Shown: positions 1-8,431, counted from the stretch's first letter. The stretch: DNA of 26,569 nt from an uncultured Prevotellaceae bacterium (GCA_937898415.1 CALDLA010000176.1:1-26569); one strand, 5' to 3'. Notes: generated by a model from the sequence alone, not told the origin. A program made the numbers and translations.

Positions 1-60
1 ACCCGAAAGGGGTATACCGGATTTCGAGTCCAGCGCGATCGATCACTCTGCCAACCTTCC
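1..60 (-). tRNA. tRNA-Ser(CGA), 3' part cut off by the window edge
   Basis: On the minus strand the sequence begins with acceptor arm GGAAGGT at base 60, followed by a D-arm (GGCAGAGTGATCGATCGC) and an anticodon stem CTGGA/TCCGG enclosing the loop CTCGAAA. The anticodon is therefore CGA, which reads serine UCG codons. The last visible bases (ACCC, CTTTC, GGGT) form the long variable arm typical of class II tRNAs such as tRNA-Ser. The T-arm, 3' acceptor strand and CCA end lie outside the window. Confidence 0.9.
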
Positions 61-107
61 TTGTTTCTTTTTTTGACGTGTAATCGGTGCTTCTCTCTAA
101 GCGGCTG

Positions 108-138
108 CAAAGTTACAAATATTTTTTTATCAGACAAA
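108..138 (-). promoter_or_regulatory. Bacteroidetes-type promoter of the tRNA-Ser gene
   Basis: Read on the minus strand there is a -33 element TTTG (138-135), a 19-base spacer and a -7 element TAACTTTG (115-108). This matches the TTTG-N19/20-TAnnTTTG consensus of the Bacteroidetes primary sigma factor. Transcription would start near base 101, leaving a leader of about 40 bases before the tRNA. Confidence 0.7.
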
Positions 139-219
139 CTTTTGTTTGAAAATTTTAGTTATTATAACATTCTTCCTGCATGGCGACAGGGGCCTATATA
201 TAAAAAAGGTGGTGAAATG

Positions 220-251
220 TTCGTCTCTTACGCGAAAAATGTGTACCTTTG
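220..251 (+). promoter_or_regulatory. Promoter of the PfkB-family kinase gene
   Basis: A -7 element TACCTTTG lies at 244-251, with a 3-of-4 match to the -33 element (TTCG, 220-223) 20 bases upstream. The kinase ATG is 51 bases downstream of the -7 box. Nothing else is evident between the tRNA promoter and this one; the short open frame at 61-273 has no coding character. Confidence 0.6.
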
Positions 252-302
252 CGCCGTCAAAATACAGAGATGAATAATAGAACTTAACAGAAGAGTTAGA
301 AA

Positions 303-1358
303 ATGGGAAATAAAATTGTAACGTTTGGCGAGCTGATGCTACGCTTTTCGAAAGAAGACAAGAAACGCCTGTCCCAAGGGCGCATGTACTGCGGCAACTA
401 TGGTGGCAGCGAGGCTAACGTGGCTGTTTCACTGGCTATGCAGGGCGAACAGGTGGAATATGTCACGAGGTTGCCGTCATCGCAGATGGGTCGTGCCGGA
501 GCCCTGAAGCTGAACGAGCTTGGCGTGGGCACTGACTATATAATATATGGTGGCGACCGCATCGGAGTCTATTACTTCGAAGAGGCCGCCAGTATCCGTA
601 ACGCCAGTGTCAGCTATGACCGTGCGAACTCTGCCTATTACTATCTGCAGCCGGGCATGATTGACTGGCGCGAGGCGCTGAAGGATGCCTCAGTGCTCCA
701 TGTGTCGGGCATCACGGCGGCCATCACGCAGCCTGCTGCTGACGCCACGTTCGAAGCCATCGCTGTGGCTGAGGAGATGGGGCTGACGATTTCCATTGAC
801 CTGAATTATCGTAAGAACCTGTGGAGATATGAAGGGGCTCAACCCCGTGAGACGCTGAACCGGATGGCTGAGCATGCCGACGTGATGTTTGGTGACGTCA
901 TCGAATATGAGTTTATCACGCAGCACCCGAAGATTCCCTTCCTGCCGCAGACGTCTGACTACGACATGAACCTCGATGCCTACCGTCAATGGTATGATGA
1001 CCTGCATAGCCGCTTTCCCCGTTGTCGCAAGATGATGATAGGCATGCGCAACGAGGTGAGTTCCAGCCACCACTTCCTGACGGCCCTGCTGTGGACGGAG
1101 GGACGGATGCTGAACTCGCCGATTGTGGACATTCCCCAGGTGGTTGACCCGATGGGCGTCGGCGATGCCTTCTCGGCCGGTTTCCTCCATGCCCTCCGTC
1201 TGTTCCCTGACGACGACCAGCTTGTGCTCGACTACTCGCTGGCTGCGGCCTCGCTGAAGAATACCATTGCCGGCGACTTCAATCTGTCCACTGAAGAGGA
1301 AATACTGGAGGTGATGCATTCGAATTATGCCATCCACGATATCAAAGTGTACGAGTAA
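303..1358 (+). CDS. kdgK: PfkB-family sugar kinase, probably 2-dehydro-3-deoxygluconokinase
   Basis: The 351-residue cytoplasmic protein belongs to the ribokinase/PfkB family. It has the N-terminal substrate-side motif GGSEANVAVSLA (about residues 34-45) and the C-terminal PfkB signature DPMGVGDAFSAGF starting at D282. D288 is the expected catalytic base, and the GVG just before it is the anion hole. Length and motifs fit KDG kinase, which phosphorylates 2-keto-3-deoxygluconate to KDPG in uronate/pectin catabolism. The usual KDPG aldolase partner is not adjacent, so the exact substrate is inferred by family resemblance; another acidic sugar or fructose is possible. It starts at the first ATG after the promoter and appears monocistronic, with an inverted repeat following it. 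Confidence 0.8.
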   Translation: MGNKIVTFGELMLRFSKEDKKRLSQGRMYCGNYGGSEANVAVSLAMQGEQVEYVTRLPSSQMGRAGALKLNELGVGTDYIIYGGDRIGVYYFEEAASIRNASVSYDRANSAYYYLQPGMIDWREALKDASVLHVSGITAAITQPAADATFEAIAVAEEMGLTISIDLNYRKNLWRYEGAQPRETLNRMAEHADVMFGDVIEYEFITQHPKIPFLPQTSDYDMNLDAYRQWYDDLHSRFPRCRKMMIGMRNEVSSSHHFLTALLWTEGRMLNSPIVDIPQVVDPMGVGDAFSAGFLHALRLFPDDDQLVLDYSLAAASLKNTIAGDFNLSTEEEILEVMHSNYAIHDIKVYE

Positions 1359-1380
1359 TCGTCATGCAGATGTCTGCCAA

Positions 1381-1420
1381 CCGTGCCAAAGTGTCAGTTT
1401 TGTCAGTTTGGCACGGTTTT
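1381..1420 (+). terminator. Inverted repeat with short T tract after kdgK, overlapping the groES promoter region
   Basis: CCGTGCCAAA (1381-1390) and TTTGGCACGG (1407-1416) form a perfect 10-bp stem with a 16-base loop, followed by TTTT (1417-1420). It could end kdgK transcription. The long loop and short T run make it a modest terminator, and its right arm coincides with a sigma-54-like -24 element. Confidence 0.5.
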
Positions 1421-1425
1421 AGCAT
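1394..1425 (+). promoter_or_regulatory. Candidate sigma-54 (RpoN) type promoter of groES-groEL
   Basis: TTGGCACG at 1408-1415 matches the -24 element of sigma-54 promoters exactly. TAGCA at 1420s matches the -12 element (TTGCA) except for one base. The distance from the GG (1410) to the GC (1422) is 12 bases, as the family requires. Two copies of TGTCAGTTT lie directly upstream (about 1392-1410). No TAnnTTTG box is visible between here and the groES ATG at 1461. A start site near 1434 would leave a 27-base leader. Confidence 0.5.
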
Positions 1426-1460
1426 AAAGGCAGACAAAACCAATTAAAACAAACATTATT

Positions 1461-1733
1461 ATGAACATCAAACCATTAGCAGACCGCGTGTTGGTAGTGC
1501 CAGCACCGGCAGAAGAGAAAATCGGCGGTATCATTATTCCTGACACCGCAAAGGAGAAACCCCTGCACGGAACCATCAAGGCCGTTGGTCAGGGAACCAA
1601 GGACGAGGCAATGATCCTGAAGGCTGGCGACGAGGTGCTTTACGGCAAGTACAGCGGCACTGAGTTGGAGTTCGAAGGCGAGAAGTATCTGATGATGCGT
1701 CAGAGTGACGTGCTGGCAGTCATCGAGAAGTAA
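1461..1733 (+). CDS. groES: Co-chaperonin GroES (Hsp10)
   Basis: The 90-residue protein is the normal length for GroES. It opens with MNIKPLADRVLVVPAPAEEK and contains the mobile-loop region EKIGGIIIPDTAKEKP (about residues 19-34) and the C-terminal strand with VLAVIEK. It forms the heptameric lid that closes the GroEL folding chamber in the cytoplasm. It is followed after 31 bases by groEL, the standard chaperonin operon. No HrcA/CIRCE inverted repeat is visible upstream, so regulation is likely by another route (see the candidate sigma-54 promoter). Confidence 0.98.
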   Translation: MNIKPLADRVLVVPAPAEEKIGGIIIPDTAKEKPLHGTIKAVGQGTKDEAMILKAGDEVLYGKYSGTELEFEGEKYLMMRQSDVLAVIEK

Positions 1734-1764
1734 AGAAATGAGAAGTGAAAAATTAAAAGTTATT

Positions 1765-3396
1765 ATGGCAAAGGATATTAAATTCAATATTGACGCCCGC
1801 GATGCAATGAAGCAGGGTGTCGACCAGTTGGCTAACGCAGTTAAAGTGACGCTTGGCCCGAAGGGACGTAATGTCGTGATTGAAAAGAAGTTTGGTGCTC
1901 CCCAGATTACGAAGGACGGTGTAACCGTAGCTAAGGAAATCGAACTGGAGGACAAGTTTGAGAATACGGGTGCTCAGCTCGTTAAGAGTGTTGCCTCGAA
2001 GACGGGTGACGACGCTGGTGATGGTACGACCACCGCTACTATTCTGGCTCAGGCTATCGTGGCCGAGGGCCTGAAGAACGTCACCGCTGGTGCCAACCCC
2101 ATGGACCTGAAGCGTGGTATCGACAAGGCTGTGAAGGTTGTTACTGACTTCATCGCCAAGAGCGCTGAGCAGGTGGGCGACAACTACGACAAGATTGAGC
2201 AGGTGGCTACCGTCAGTGCTAACAATGACAAGGAGATTGGTGAACTGCTGGCCGAGGCCATGCGCAAAGTCTCTAAGGACGGTGTCATCACCATCGAGGA
2301 GTCGAAGAGCCGCGATACCCACATCGGCGTTGTCGAGGGCATGCAGTTCGACCGTGGTTACCTGTCAGCCTACTTCATCACCGACTCTGAGAAGATGGAG
2401 TGCGTGATGGAGAACCCCTATATCCTTATTTATGACAAGAAGATCTCGAACATCAAGGACTTCCTGCCTATTCTGCAGCCTGCTGCAGAGAGCGGACGCC
2501 CCTTGCTGGTGATTGCCGAGGACGTCGACTCTGAGGCGCTGACTACGCTGGTGGTCAATCGTCTGCGTGGCGGTCTGAAAATCTGCGCCGTCAAGGCTCC
2601 TGGCTTCGGCGACCGTCGTAAGGCCATGCTCGAGGACATTGCCACGCTGACTGGTGGCGTCGTCATCAGCGAGGAGAAGGGCTTGAAGCTGGAGCAGGCT
2701 ACGCTCGACATGCTGGGTACATGTGACAAGGTGACAGTCTCGAAGGACAACACCACCATCGTCAACGGTGCTGGCGACAAGCAGCTCATCAAGGACCGCA
2801 TCGCCCAGATTAAGAAGGAGATTGAGATTACCACCAGCTCTTACGACAAGGAGAAGCTGCAGGAGCGTCTGGCCAAGCTGGCTGGCGGTGTGGCTGTGCT
2901 CTACGTGGGTGCCAACAGCGAGGTGGAGATGAAGGAGAAGAAGGATCGCGTTGACGATGCCCTCTGTGCTACCCGTGCCGCTATTGAGGAAGGTGTGGTT
3001 GCCGGTGGTGGTACCACCTATATCCGCGCTCTGGATGCCCTGAAGGACGTCAAGGGTGACAATGCCGACGAGCAGACGGGTATCCGCATCGTCGAGCGTG
3101 CCATCGAGGAGCCGCTGCGCCAGATTGTCATCAATGCCGGTGGCGAGGGTGCCGTTGTGGTTCAGAAGGTTCGCGAGGGCAAGGGCGACTTCGGTTACAA
3201 TGCCCGTACTGATGTCTATGAAGACCTGCGCGAAGCTGGTGTTATCGACCCCGCCAAGGTTGCCCGTGTGGCTCTGGAGAATGCCGCATCGATTGCCGGC
3301 ATGTTCCTGACCACTGAGTGCCTCATCTGTGACAAGCCTGAGAAGGAACCCGCTATGCCGATGGGTGGCGCACCCGGCATGGGTGGCATGATGTAA
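1765..3396 (+). CDS. groEL: Chaperonin GroEL (Hsp60)
   Basis: The 543-residue protein starts MAKDIKFNIDARDAM, the usual GroEL N-terminus, so the ATG at 1765 is chosen rather than an in-frame upstream codon at 1705 that lies inside groES. The ATP-binding motif GDGTTTATILA begins at about residue 85, with D86 as the catalytic-type aspartate. VAGGGTTYIRAL and the NAGGEG segment are in place. The C-terminal GGM-rich tail (MPMGGAPGMGGMM) projects into the folding cavity. It assembles into the tetradecameric cage that folds proteins with GroES. Nothing is unusual in length or motifs. Codon use is GC-biased like the other core genes. Confidence 0.98.
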   Translation: MAKDIKFNIDARDAMKQGVDQLANAVKVTLGPKGRNVVIEKKFGAPQITKDGVTVAKEIELEDKFENTGAQLVKSVASKTGDDAGDGTTTATILAQAIVAEGLKNVTAGANPMDLKRGIDKAVKVVTDFIAKSAEQVGDNYDKIEQVATVSANNDKEIGELLAEAMRKVSKDGVITIEESKSRDTHIGVVEGMQFDRGYLSAYFITDSEKMECVMENPYILIYDKKISNIKDFLPILQPAAESGRPLLVIAEDVDSEALTTLVVNRLRGGLKICAVKAPGFGDRRKAMLEDIATLTGGVVISEEKGLKLEQATLDMLGTCDKVTVSKDNTTIVNGAGDKQLIKDRIAQIKKEIEITTSSYDKEKLQERLAKLAGGVAVLYVGANSEVEMKEKKDRVDDALCATRAAIEEGVVAGGGTTYIRALDALKDVKGDNADEQTGIRIVERAIEEPLRQIVINAGGEGAVVVQKVREGKGDFGYNARTDVYEDLREAGVIDPAKVARVALENAASIAGMFLTTECLICDKPEKEPAMPMGGAPGMGGMM

Positions 3397-3440
3397 GCCG
3401 ATTATAACAAAAAATAAGGTGCCTAAGGGCACTGAAAGTA

Positions 3441-3480
3441 AAAAATCCGGATACTTGTTGAGGGTATTCGGATTTTTCTT
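3441..3480 (+). terminator. Intrinsic terminator of groES-groEL
   Basis: AAAAATCCG-G-ATAC (3441-3454) pairs with GTAT-T-CGGATTTTT (3464-3477), including one G-T pair, around a 9-base loop, and ends in a T-rich run. It lies 45 bases after the groEL stop. The next gene's -7 box begins only three bases later. Confidence 0.8.
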
Positions 3481-3482
3481 TG

Positions 3483-3490
3483 TATCTTTG
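3483..3490 (+). promoter_or_regulatory. -7 element of the gene at 3522
   Basis: TATCTTTG matches TAnnTTTG and is followed by an ATG 31 bases downstream. No good -33 TTTG is present at the usual distance because the groEL terminator occupies that space. Confidence 0.55.
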
Positions 3491-3521
3491 CAGGCGCAAA
3501 TTGAAACAAATTATTAGTAAC

Positions 3522-4145
3522 ATGAGTTTTATCAGCAAACTATTCGGAAATAAGGACGAACAGAAGGTAGGCGGCATGGAGGATTTCATGACGCTTATTC
3601 GTGTGTATTTTCAGGCAGTGATGGCTGCCGACCTTCATATCAACAACCTGGCAGTCCTGCCTGACCTGCGCGTGTTCAAGTCAACGCTGAAGGTGCCTAC
3701 GGTGAATAACCGCTTGGGAGTGGCCGAGAAGCAGCGGGTGACGAAGATGATGAAGGACATCTACGGCATGGACGAGTCGTTCACCAAGGAAATCGAGAAG
3801 AGCATCACCCGCCGCTGCAAGGTCGTGCAGGATGTTCAGACGTATATGTACCAGTTTCAGGGCTTTACTCAGGACCTGCTGATGCTGACGACGAACCTGA
3901 TGCAGTACAAACTGCGTATTCCTAGTATCTTCAAGAAAACCATCTATTCAATGGTTGAGAAGACTATTGGTGACGTGTTCAACAAAAACGATTACTCTGA
4001 TGCAGGCGTCATGAAGTCTGTCGTCGACGTGCGTAAATACAACCAGAAACTGGGCTTCTCGCAGCAGTGGGTCACCGATTTCGTTTATCGGGTAATCATG
4101 TTGAGTAAGAAAGAAAAACGCCCGTCTGATGACGACAAAAAGTAA
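3522..4145 (+). CDS. Conserved-looking protein of unknown function (207 aa)
   Basis: I do not recognise this family. The 207-residue protein starts MSFISKLFGNKDEQKVGG; the ATG at 3522 is chosen because an in-frame TTG upstream at 3480 lies within the promoter. It is predicted to be soluble, alpha-helical and basic overall, with no signal peptide or membrane segment. The tail is lysine/aspartate-rich (KKEKRPSDDDKK). The GC content and codon use match the core genes around it, and it has its own promoter, so it is likely a resident gene rather than an acquired one. It sits between the chaperonin operon and the cell-division pair. Confidence 0.75.
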   Translation: MSFISKLFGNKDEQKVGGMEDFMTLIRVYFQAVMAADLHINNLAVLPDLRVFKSTLKVPTVNNRLGVAEKQRVTKMMKDIYGMDESFTKEIEKSITRRCKVVQDVQTYMYQFQGFTQDLLMLTTNLMQYKLRIPSIFKKTIYSMVEKTIGDVFNKNDYSDAGVMKSVVDVRKYNQKLGFSQQWVTDFVYRVIMLSKKEKRPSDDDKK

Positions 4146-4175
4146 AGGAATTCTTAATTAATATTAAATAACTGT

Positions 4176-4214
4176 CGTAAATGCAAGTATTTACGGATTA
4201 AATGTCTACTTTTG
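4176..4214 (+). promoter_or_regulatory. Promoter of the ZapB-like/ZapA/rny block with an overlapping inverted repeat
   Basis: TACTTTTG (4207-4214) is a -7 element 19 bases before the ATG at 4233. An inverted repeat, CGTAAAT (4176-4182) and ATTTACG (4189-4195), covers the place where a -33 element would be expected and has no T tract after it. It may therefore be an operator rather than a terminator; this is inference. Confidence 0.5.
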
Positions 4215-4232
4215 TAAAGCAAAAGTTGAGTC

Positions 4233-4532
4233 ATGACAAAGAATGAGCAGATATTGACCACGTTTGAGACCCGCGTGCGGCAGATGATTCTCCGGTTTCA
4301 GGAACTGAAGAAGGAGAACGACGAGTTGTACAAGATGGTCGAGAAAAATGAGCAGGACATCAAAGCCCTGCAGGACAAGCTGACTCAGGCAGGTAATGAC
4401 TACAACGCGCTGAAGATGGCCAAGATGATCAATATTACCGACGGCGACCTCGATGGTGCCAAGGACCGCTTGTCAAGGCTGATTCGCGAAGTCAACAAGT
4501 GCATTTCAATGCTACAGGGCGACAAGGCATAG
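4233..4532 (+). CDS. Small coiled-coil protein, ZapB-like
   Basis: The 99-residue acidic protein is almost entirely predicted helix, with a coiled coil across residues 10-65 (RVRQMILRFQELKKENDELYKMVEKNEQDIKALQDKL). It is soluble with no signal. It lies 38 bases upstream of a zapA-family gene. A short coiled-coil gene beside zapA fits a ZapB-type partner that bridges the FtsZ ring through ZapA. Coiled coils are low in family-specific signal, so the functional name rests mainly on size and neighbourhood. Confidence 0.65.
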   Translation: MTKNEQILTTFETRVRQMILRFQELKKENDELYKMVEKNEQDIKALQDKLTQAGNDYNALKMAKMINITDGDLDGAKDRLSRLIREVNKCISMLQGDKA

Positions 4533-4570
4533 ACCAGACCGCCAATAGCTAAAAGCCAACAATCACCGAC

Positions 4571-4879
4571 ATGGCAGAAGTGAACAAAGAGAAACTACAT
4601 ATCAGACTGCACGTCTATGATGAGGAAATCGAGGTTACCGTTAACCGCGACGACGAAGAGTATTACCGTGCAGCCGCAAAGCTGATTACCGACCGCTATA
4701 ATGCTTATGCACAGGCATACAAGGGACGTAAGAGTGACCACACCATTGCGTTGATGTCACTCATCGACATTGCCTTGATGTTCCAGCGTGAGCGTGGCAA
4801 GAACGATACAGCGCCCTATGATAATATTCTCACGCGTCTTACTTCTGAGATTGAACATGCACTGGGTGACAAGAAGTGA
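4571..4879 (+). CDS. zapA: Cell division protein ZapA
   Basis: The 102-residue protein fits the ZapA family: an N-terminal beta region (KLHIRLHVYDEEIEVTVNRDDEEYYRAAAKLITDRYNAY, about residues 8-46), then a long helix with the conserved IALMSLIDIALMFQRERGKND segment (about 58-78). ZapA binds and cross-links FtsZ filaments at midcell. It sits between a ZapB-like gene and rny. The spacing to rny is about 40 bases with no 6S RNA-sized gap, unlike zapA loci in some other bacteria. Confidence 0.85.
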   Translation: MAEVNKEKLHIRLHVYDEEIEVTVNRDDEEYYRAAAKLITDRYNAYAQAYKGRKSDHTIALMSLIDIALMFQRERGKNDTAPYDNILTRLTSEIEHALGDKK

Positions 4880-4918
4880 ACGAGTAAGAGAATATTAACT
4901 TTATTATAGATTTAAATT

Positions 4919-6451
4919 ATGGTTTATGTCATTGTTGCCGTTGCCGCCCTTATTGTAGGAGGCATTTGCGGATACATGATTTTCCGTTACGTATTGAAGG
5001 GAAAATTCAATGAGATGGTAGAGGCTGCCGGTAAGGAGGCCGAAGTAATCAAGGAAAAGAAACTGCTGGAGGTGAAGGAGAAATTCCTGAACAAGAAGTC
5101 GGAGCTGGAAAAGGAAGTACAGCAGCGCAACCAGCACTTCCAGCAGAGTGAGAACAAGCTGAAGCAGCGTGAAATATCGCTGAACCAGCGCCAGGAGGAG
5201 TTAGGCCGGCGTAAGAACGACCTCGACAACCAGCAGCAGCGTATTGACAACGAGAAGAAGCTGTTGTCAGTCAAGCAGGAAGAGCTGGAGAAGATGCAGC
5301 TGAAGGAGCGCGAGAAGCTGGAAGAACTCTCGGGACTGAGCGCTGAGGAGGCCCGCAACCGACTGGTGGAGTCGCTGAAGGACGAAGCCCGTACTGACGC
5401 CCAGGCCTACATCAATGAAATCATGGACGAGGCCAAACTGAACGCCAATGCCCAGGCCAAGAAGATTGTCATCCAGACCATCCAGCGTGTAGCCACTGAG
5501 ACGGCTGTCGAGAACTCCGTTTCCGTCTTCCATATAGAGAACGACGACGTGAAGGGCCGTGTCATTGGCCGCGAGGGTCGTAACATCCGTGCCCTCGAGG
5601 CTGCCTGTGGTGTTGAAATCGTCGTTGACGATACCCCTGAGGCTATTGTTATCAGCGGCTTTGACCCTGTTCGCCGCGAGACCTGCCGCCTGGCCCTCCA
5701 TCAGTTGGTGAGCGACGGTCGTATCCACCCTGCCCGTATCGAGGAGGTGGTGACCAAGGTGAAGAAGCAGTTGGACAACGAAATCATTGAGACGGGTAAG
5801 CGCACGGCTATCGATCTGGGTATTCATGGCCTGCACCCCGAACTGATACGTATCATCGGTAAGATGAAGTACCGCAGCAGCTACGGCCAGAACCTGCTGC
5901 AGCATGCGCGTGAGACCGCTAATCTCTGTGCCGTGATGGCTGCCGAGCTGGGACTGAACCCCAAGAAGGCCAAGCGTGCCGGACTGTTGCATGATATAGG
6001 TAAGGTGCCCGACGAGGAGAGCGAGATGCCTCACGCACTCTACGGTGCCAAGATTGCTGAGCAGTTCAAGGAGAAGCCCGACATCTGCAACGCCATCGGT
6101 GCCCACCACGACGAGATGGAGATGCAGACTCTGCTGGCTCCCATTGTTCAGGTGTGCGACGCCATCAGCGGTGCCCGTCCTGGTGCCCGTCGTGAGATAG
6201 TCGAGGCTTACATCAAGCGCCTGAACGACCTTGAGGCCATCGCCATGAGCTATCCCGGTGTTACCAAGACCTACGCCATCCAGGCTGGCCGCGAACTGCG
6301 TGTCATCGTGGGTGCTGACAAGATGTCGGACGCTGAGACCGAGGCTTTGAGCGGACAGATAGCTTCGAAGATTCAGAACGAGATGACCTATCCCGGACAG
6401 GTGAAGATTACCGTCATCCGCGAGACGCGTTCAGTAGCATACGCCAAGTAA
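4919..6451 (+). CDS. rny: Ribonuclease Y
   Basis: The 510-residue endoribonuclease is anchored in the inner membrane by an N-terminal segment (VYVIVAVAALIVGGICGYMIFRYV, residues 2-25). Next come a highly charged coiled coil to about residue 190, a KH RNA-binding domain with the GxxG loop G217-R-E-G220, and an HD domain with H358-D359 in LLHDIGKVPDEE. Upstream, HARETANLCAVMA supplies another metal-binding histidine. RNase Y starts bulk mRNA decay by cutting single-stranded, often A/U-rich RNA. Length and domain order are standard. It probably belongs to the ZapA transcription unit (gap 39 bases, no terminator seen). Confidence 0.97.
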   Translation: MVYVIVAVAALIVGGICGYMIFRYVLKGKFNEMVEAAGKEAEVIKEKKLLEVKEKFLNKKSELEKEVQQRNQHFQQSENKLKQREISLNQRQEELGRRKNDLDNQQQRIDNEKKLLSVKQEELEKMQLKEREKLEELSGLSAEEARNRLVESLKDEARTDAQAYINEIMDEAKLNANAQAKKIVIQTIQRVATETAVENSVSVFHIENDDVKGRVIGREGRNIRALEAACGVEIVVDDTPEAIVISGFDPVRRETCRLALHQLVSDGRIHPARIEEVVTKVKKQLDNEIIETGKRTAIDLGIHGLHPELIRIIGKMKYRSSYGQNLLQHARETANLCAVMAAELGLNPKKAKRAGLLHDIGKVPDEESEMPHALYGAKIAEQFKEKPDICNAIGAHHDEMEMQTLLAPIVQVCDAISGARPGARREIVEAYIKRLNDLEAIAMSYPGVTKTYAIQAGRELRVIVGADKMSDAETEALSGQIASKIQNEMTYPGQVKITVIRETRSVAYAK

Positions 6452-6483
6452 ACAATTTGAATAACCTAAAACAATAAACGATT

Positions 6484-8229
6484 ATGGAAAATAACGCTCA
6501 GCTCATTGCCCAGTGCGAGGCAATTGCAAAACAGTGGCTCTCTCCGGCCTTTGACGAGGAGACGCGTAAGGAAGTACAGGCTATGCTCGATGCTGACGAC
6601 AAGTCGGCCCTCATCGATGCTTTCTATCAGAACCTGGAGTTCGGAACGGGCGGTCTGCGCGGCATCATGGGTGCCGGCACCAACCGCATGAACAAATATA
6701 TCGTAGGTATGGCCACACAGGGCTTTGCCAACTATATCAACAAGGCTTTCACCGACATTCAGCCTGCTGTCGTCGTCGGTCACGACTGCCGCAACAACGG
6801 CCGCATGTTCGCTGAGACCGTAGCCGACATTTTCTCTGCTAACGGCATCAAGGTCTATCTCTTCGAGAGCCTGCGCCCCACGCCTGAGATTTCGTTTGCC
6901 ATCCGTCAGTTAGGCTGTCAGGCTGGTGTCAACGTCACCGCCAGCCACAATCCCCGTGAGTACAATGGCTACAAAGCCTACTGGGACGACGGTGCCCAGG
7001 TGCTGGCTCCCCACGACAAGGGTATCATCGACGAGGTGAACAAGGTGAAGATTGAGGACGTGAAGTTCGAGGGCAACAAGGACCTCATCGAGATTATCGG
7101 TGGCGAGATGGACTGGGACTACATCCAGGCCGTCAAGGAGGCAATGGTCGATCAGGATGTCATCCTGCGCCAGAAGGACCTCAACATCGTCTATTCGCCG
7201 ATGCATGGCACGGGCCGCGTCATCATCCCGATGGCCCTGCGCTCATGGGGCTTCCAGAACATCCATGTGGTGCCCGAGCAGATGGTCATCGACGGAAACT
7301 TCCCCACTGTCGTCAGCCCCAATCCTGAGAATGCCGAGGCAATGACCTTAGGCATGAAGCTCGGCACGAAGCTCAACGCCGACCTCGTGATTGCCAGCGA
7401 CCCCGATGCTGACCGCCTGGCCATCGTCTGCCGCAATGCCAAGGGTGAGTGGGAAATCCTGAACGGTAACCAGACTGCCATGATGTTCTCGTGGTACATC
7501 ATTGCCAACAAGAAGAAGCTCGGCCAGCTGAAGGGTAACGAGTTCCTCGTGAAGACCATCGTGACCACCGAGGTCATTGCTGAGATTGCCAAGAAGAACG
7601 GCGTGGAGTATAAGGACTGCTATACAGGCTTCAAGTGGATTGCCAACGAAATCCGCATCAACGAGGGTGTGAAGAAGTACATCGGCGGCGGTGAGGAGTC
7701 GTTCGGCTTCCTGCCATTTGATAAGGTACGCGATAAGGACTCCCCCGCCAGCATCTGCCTCATCTGCGAGATTGCTGCCTGGGCCCGCGACAACGGCATG
7801 ACCCTCTACGACCTGCTAATGAAGATCTACGCTGAGTACGGCTTCTCGAAGGAAGTCACCATCAACGTCGTACGTCCAGGTAAGACGGGTGCCGATGAGA
7901 TTAAGCAGATGATGACCGACTTCCGCGCCAACCCGCCGAAGGAGCTGGGTGGTGCCAAGATCTGTCTGTGGAAGGACTATAAGACCCTCGAGGCACAGAA
8001 GGCCGACGGCTCTGTCGAGAAGATTGACATGCCCGACACCTCAAACGTTCTGCAGTGGTTCTGTGAGGACGGCACCAAGGTTTCTGTCCGTCCCTCGGGC
8101 ACCGAGCCTAAGATTAAGTTCTACACCGAGGTGAAAGATCCCGGGTTCAAGGACGCTGCTGACTACGAGACCTGCCTGAAGAAGGCTGAGGCAAAGATTG
8201 AGGCTATCAAGAAGAGTCTGAACCTGTAA
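6484..8229 (+). CDS. Alpha-D-phosphohexomutase (phosphoglucomutase/phosphomannomutase)
   Basis: The 581-residue enzyme interconverts hexose 1- and 6-phosphates through a phosphoserine. The active-site loop TASHNP places the catalytic serine at S154. The metal-binding loop SDPDADR has D306, D308 and D310. The sugar-recognition motif is GGGEESFGF, and the phosphate-binding loop is RPSGTEPK from R536. Its length fits the longer PGM2-like bacterial branch rather than the roughly 460-residue PMM/PGM type. It feeds nucleotide-sugar and glycogen synthesis. It starts 32 bases after rny and may be co-transcribed with it. Glucose versus mannose preference cannot be read from the sequence. Confidence 0.92.
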   Translation: MENNAQLIAQCEAIAKQWLSPAFDEETRKEVQAMLDADDKSALIDAFYQNLEFGTGGLRGIMGAGTNRMNKYIVGMATQGFANYINKAFTDIQPAVVVGHDCRNNGRMFAETVADIFSANGIKVYLFESLRPTPEISFAIRQLGCQAGVNVTASHNPREYNGYKAYWDDGAQVLAPHDKGIIDEVNKVKIEDVKFEGNKDLIEIIGGEMDWDYIQAVKEAMVDQDVILRQKDLNIVYSPMHGTGRVIIPMALRSWGFQNIHVVPEQMVIDGNFPTVVSPNPENAEAMTLGMKLGTKLNADLVIASDPDADRLAIVCRNAKGEWEILNGNQTAMMFSWYIIANKKKLGQLKGNEFLVKTIVTTEVIAEIAKKNGVEYKDCYTGFKWIANEIRINEGVKKYIGGGEESFGFLPFDKVRDKDSPASICLICEIAAWARDNGMTLYDLLMKIYAEYGFSKEVTINVVRPGKTGADEIKQMMTDFRANPPKELGGAKICLWKDYKTLEAQKADGSVEKIDMPDTSNVLQWFCEDGTKVSVRPSGTEPKIKFYTEVKDPGFKDAADYETCLKKAEAKIEAIKKSLNL

Positions 8230-8259
8230 GTAACACCTCTTTTAATATTGTCATAAGGA

Positions 8260-8300
8260 AACAGCAGCTGCAACCTGGAATAAGGATTGCAGCTGCTGTT
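8260..8300. terminator. Strong hairpin after the phosphohexomutase gene
   Basis: AACAGCAGCTGCAA (8260-8273) and TTGCAGCTGCTGTT (8287-8300) form a perfect 14-bp stem with a 13-base loop, 31 bases after the stop codon. There is no T tract, so it may act as an mRNA 3' stabiliser or Rho-independent-like end. The rest of 8302-8431 shows no gene or clear element. Confidence 0.6.
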
Positions 8301-8431
8301 GCTATAGGATATAGGTGTTTTCTGTTCGTTCAGAATGCGATTGGGCCGTGGCCCAGGCAGAGGATGTCATGAATAATGATGTTTTTGACTACATTGCAGA
8401 AGAATCACCTATATTAGTATATATCACGTCA

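Noticed and set aside
61..273. 70-codon open frame on the plus strand before kdgK
   Set aside because: It spans the tRNA promoter and the kdgK promoter, has no coding-like composition and no ribosome-binding site.
1705..1764. Upstream in-frame start for groEL at 1705
   Set aside because: It lies inside groES and adds 20 residues before the conserved MAKDIKF start.
2365..3432. 355-codon open frame antisense to groEL
   Set aside because: It is a shadow caused by the strong codon bias of groEL; its translation is a low-complexity mirror of GroEL with no domain.
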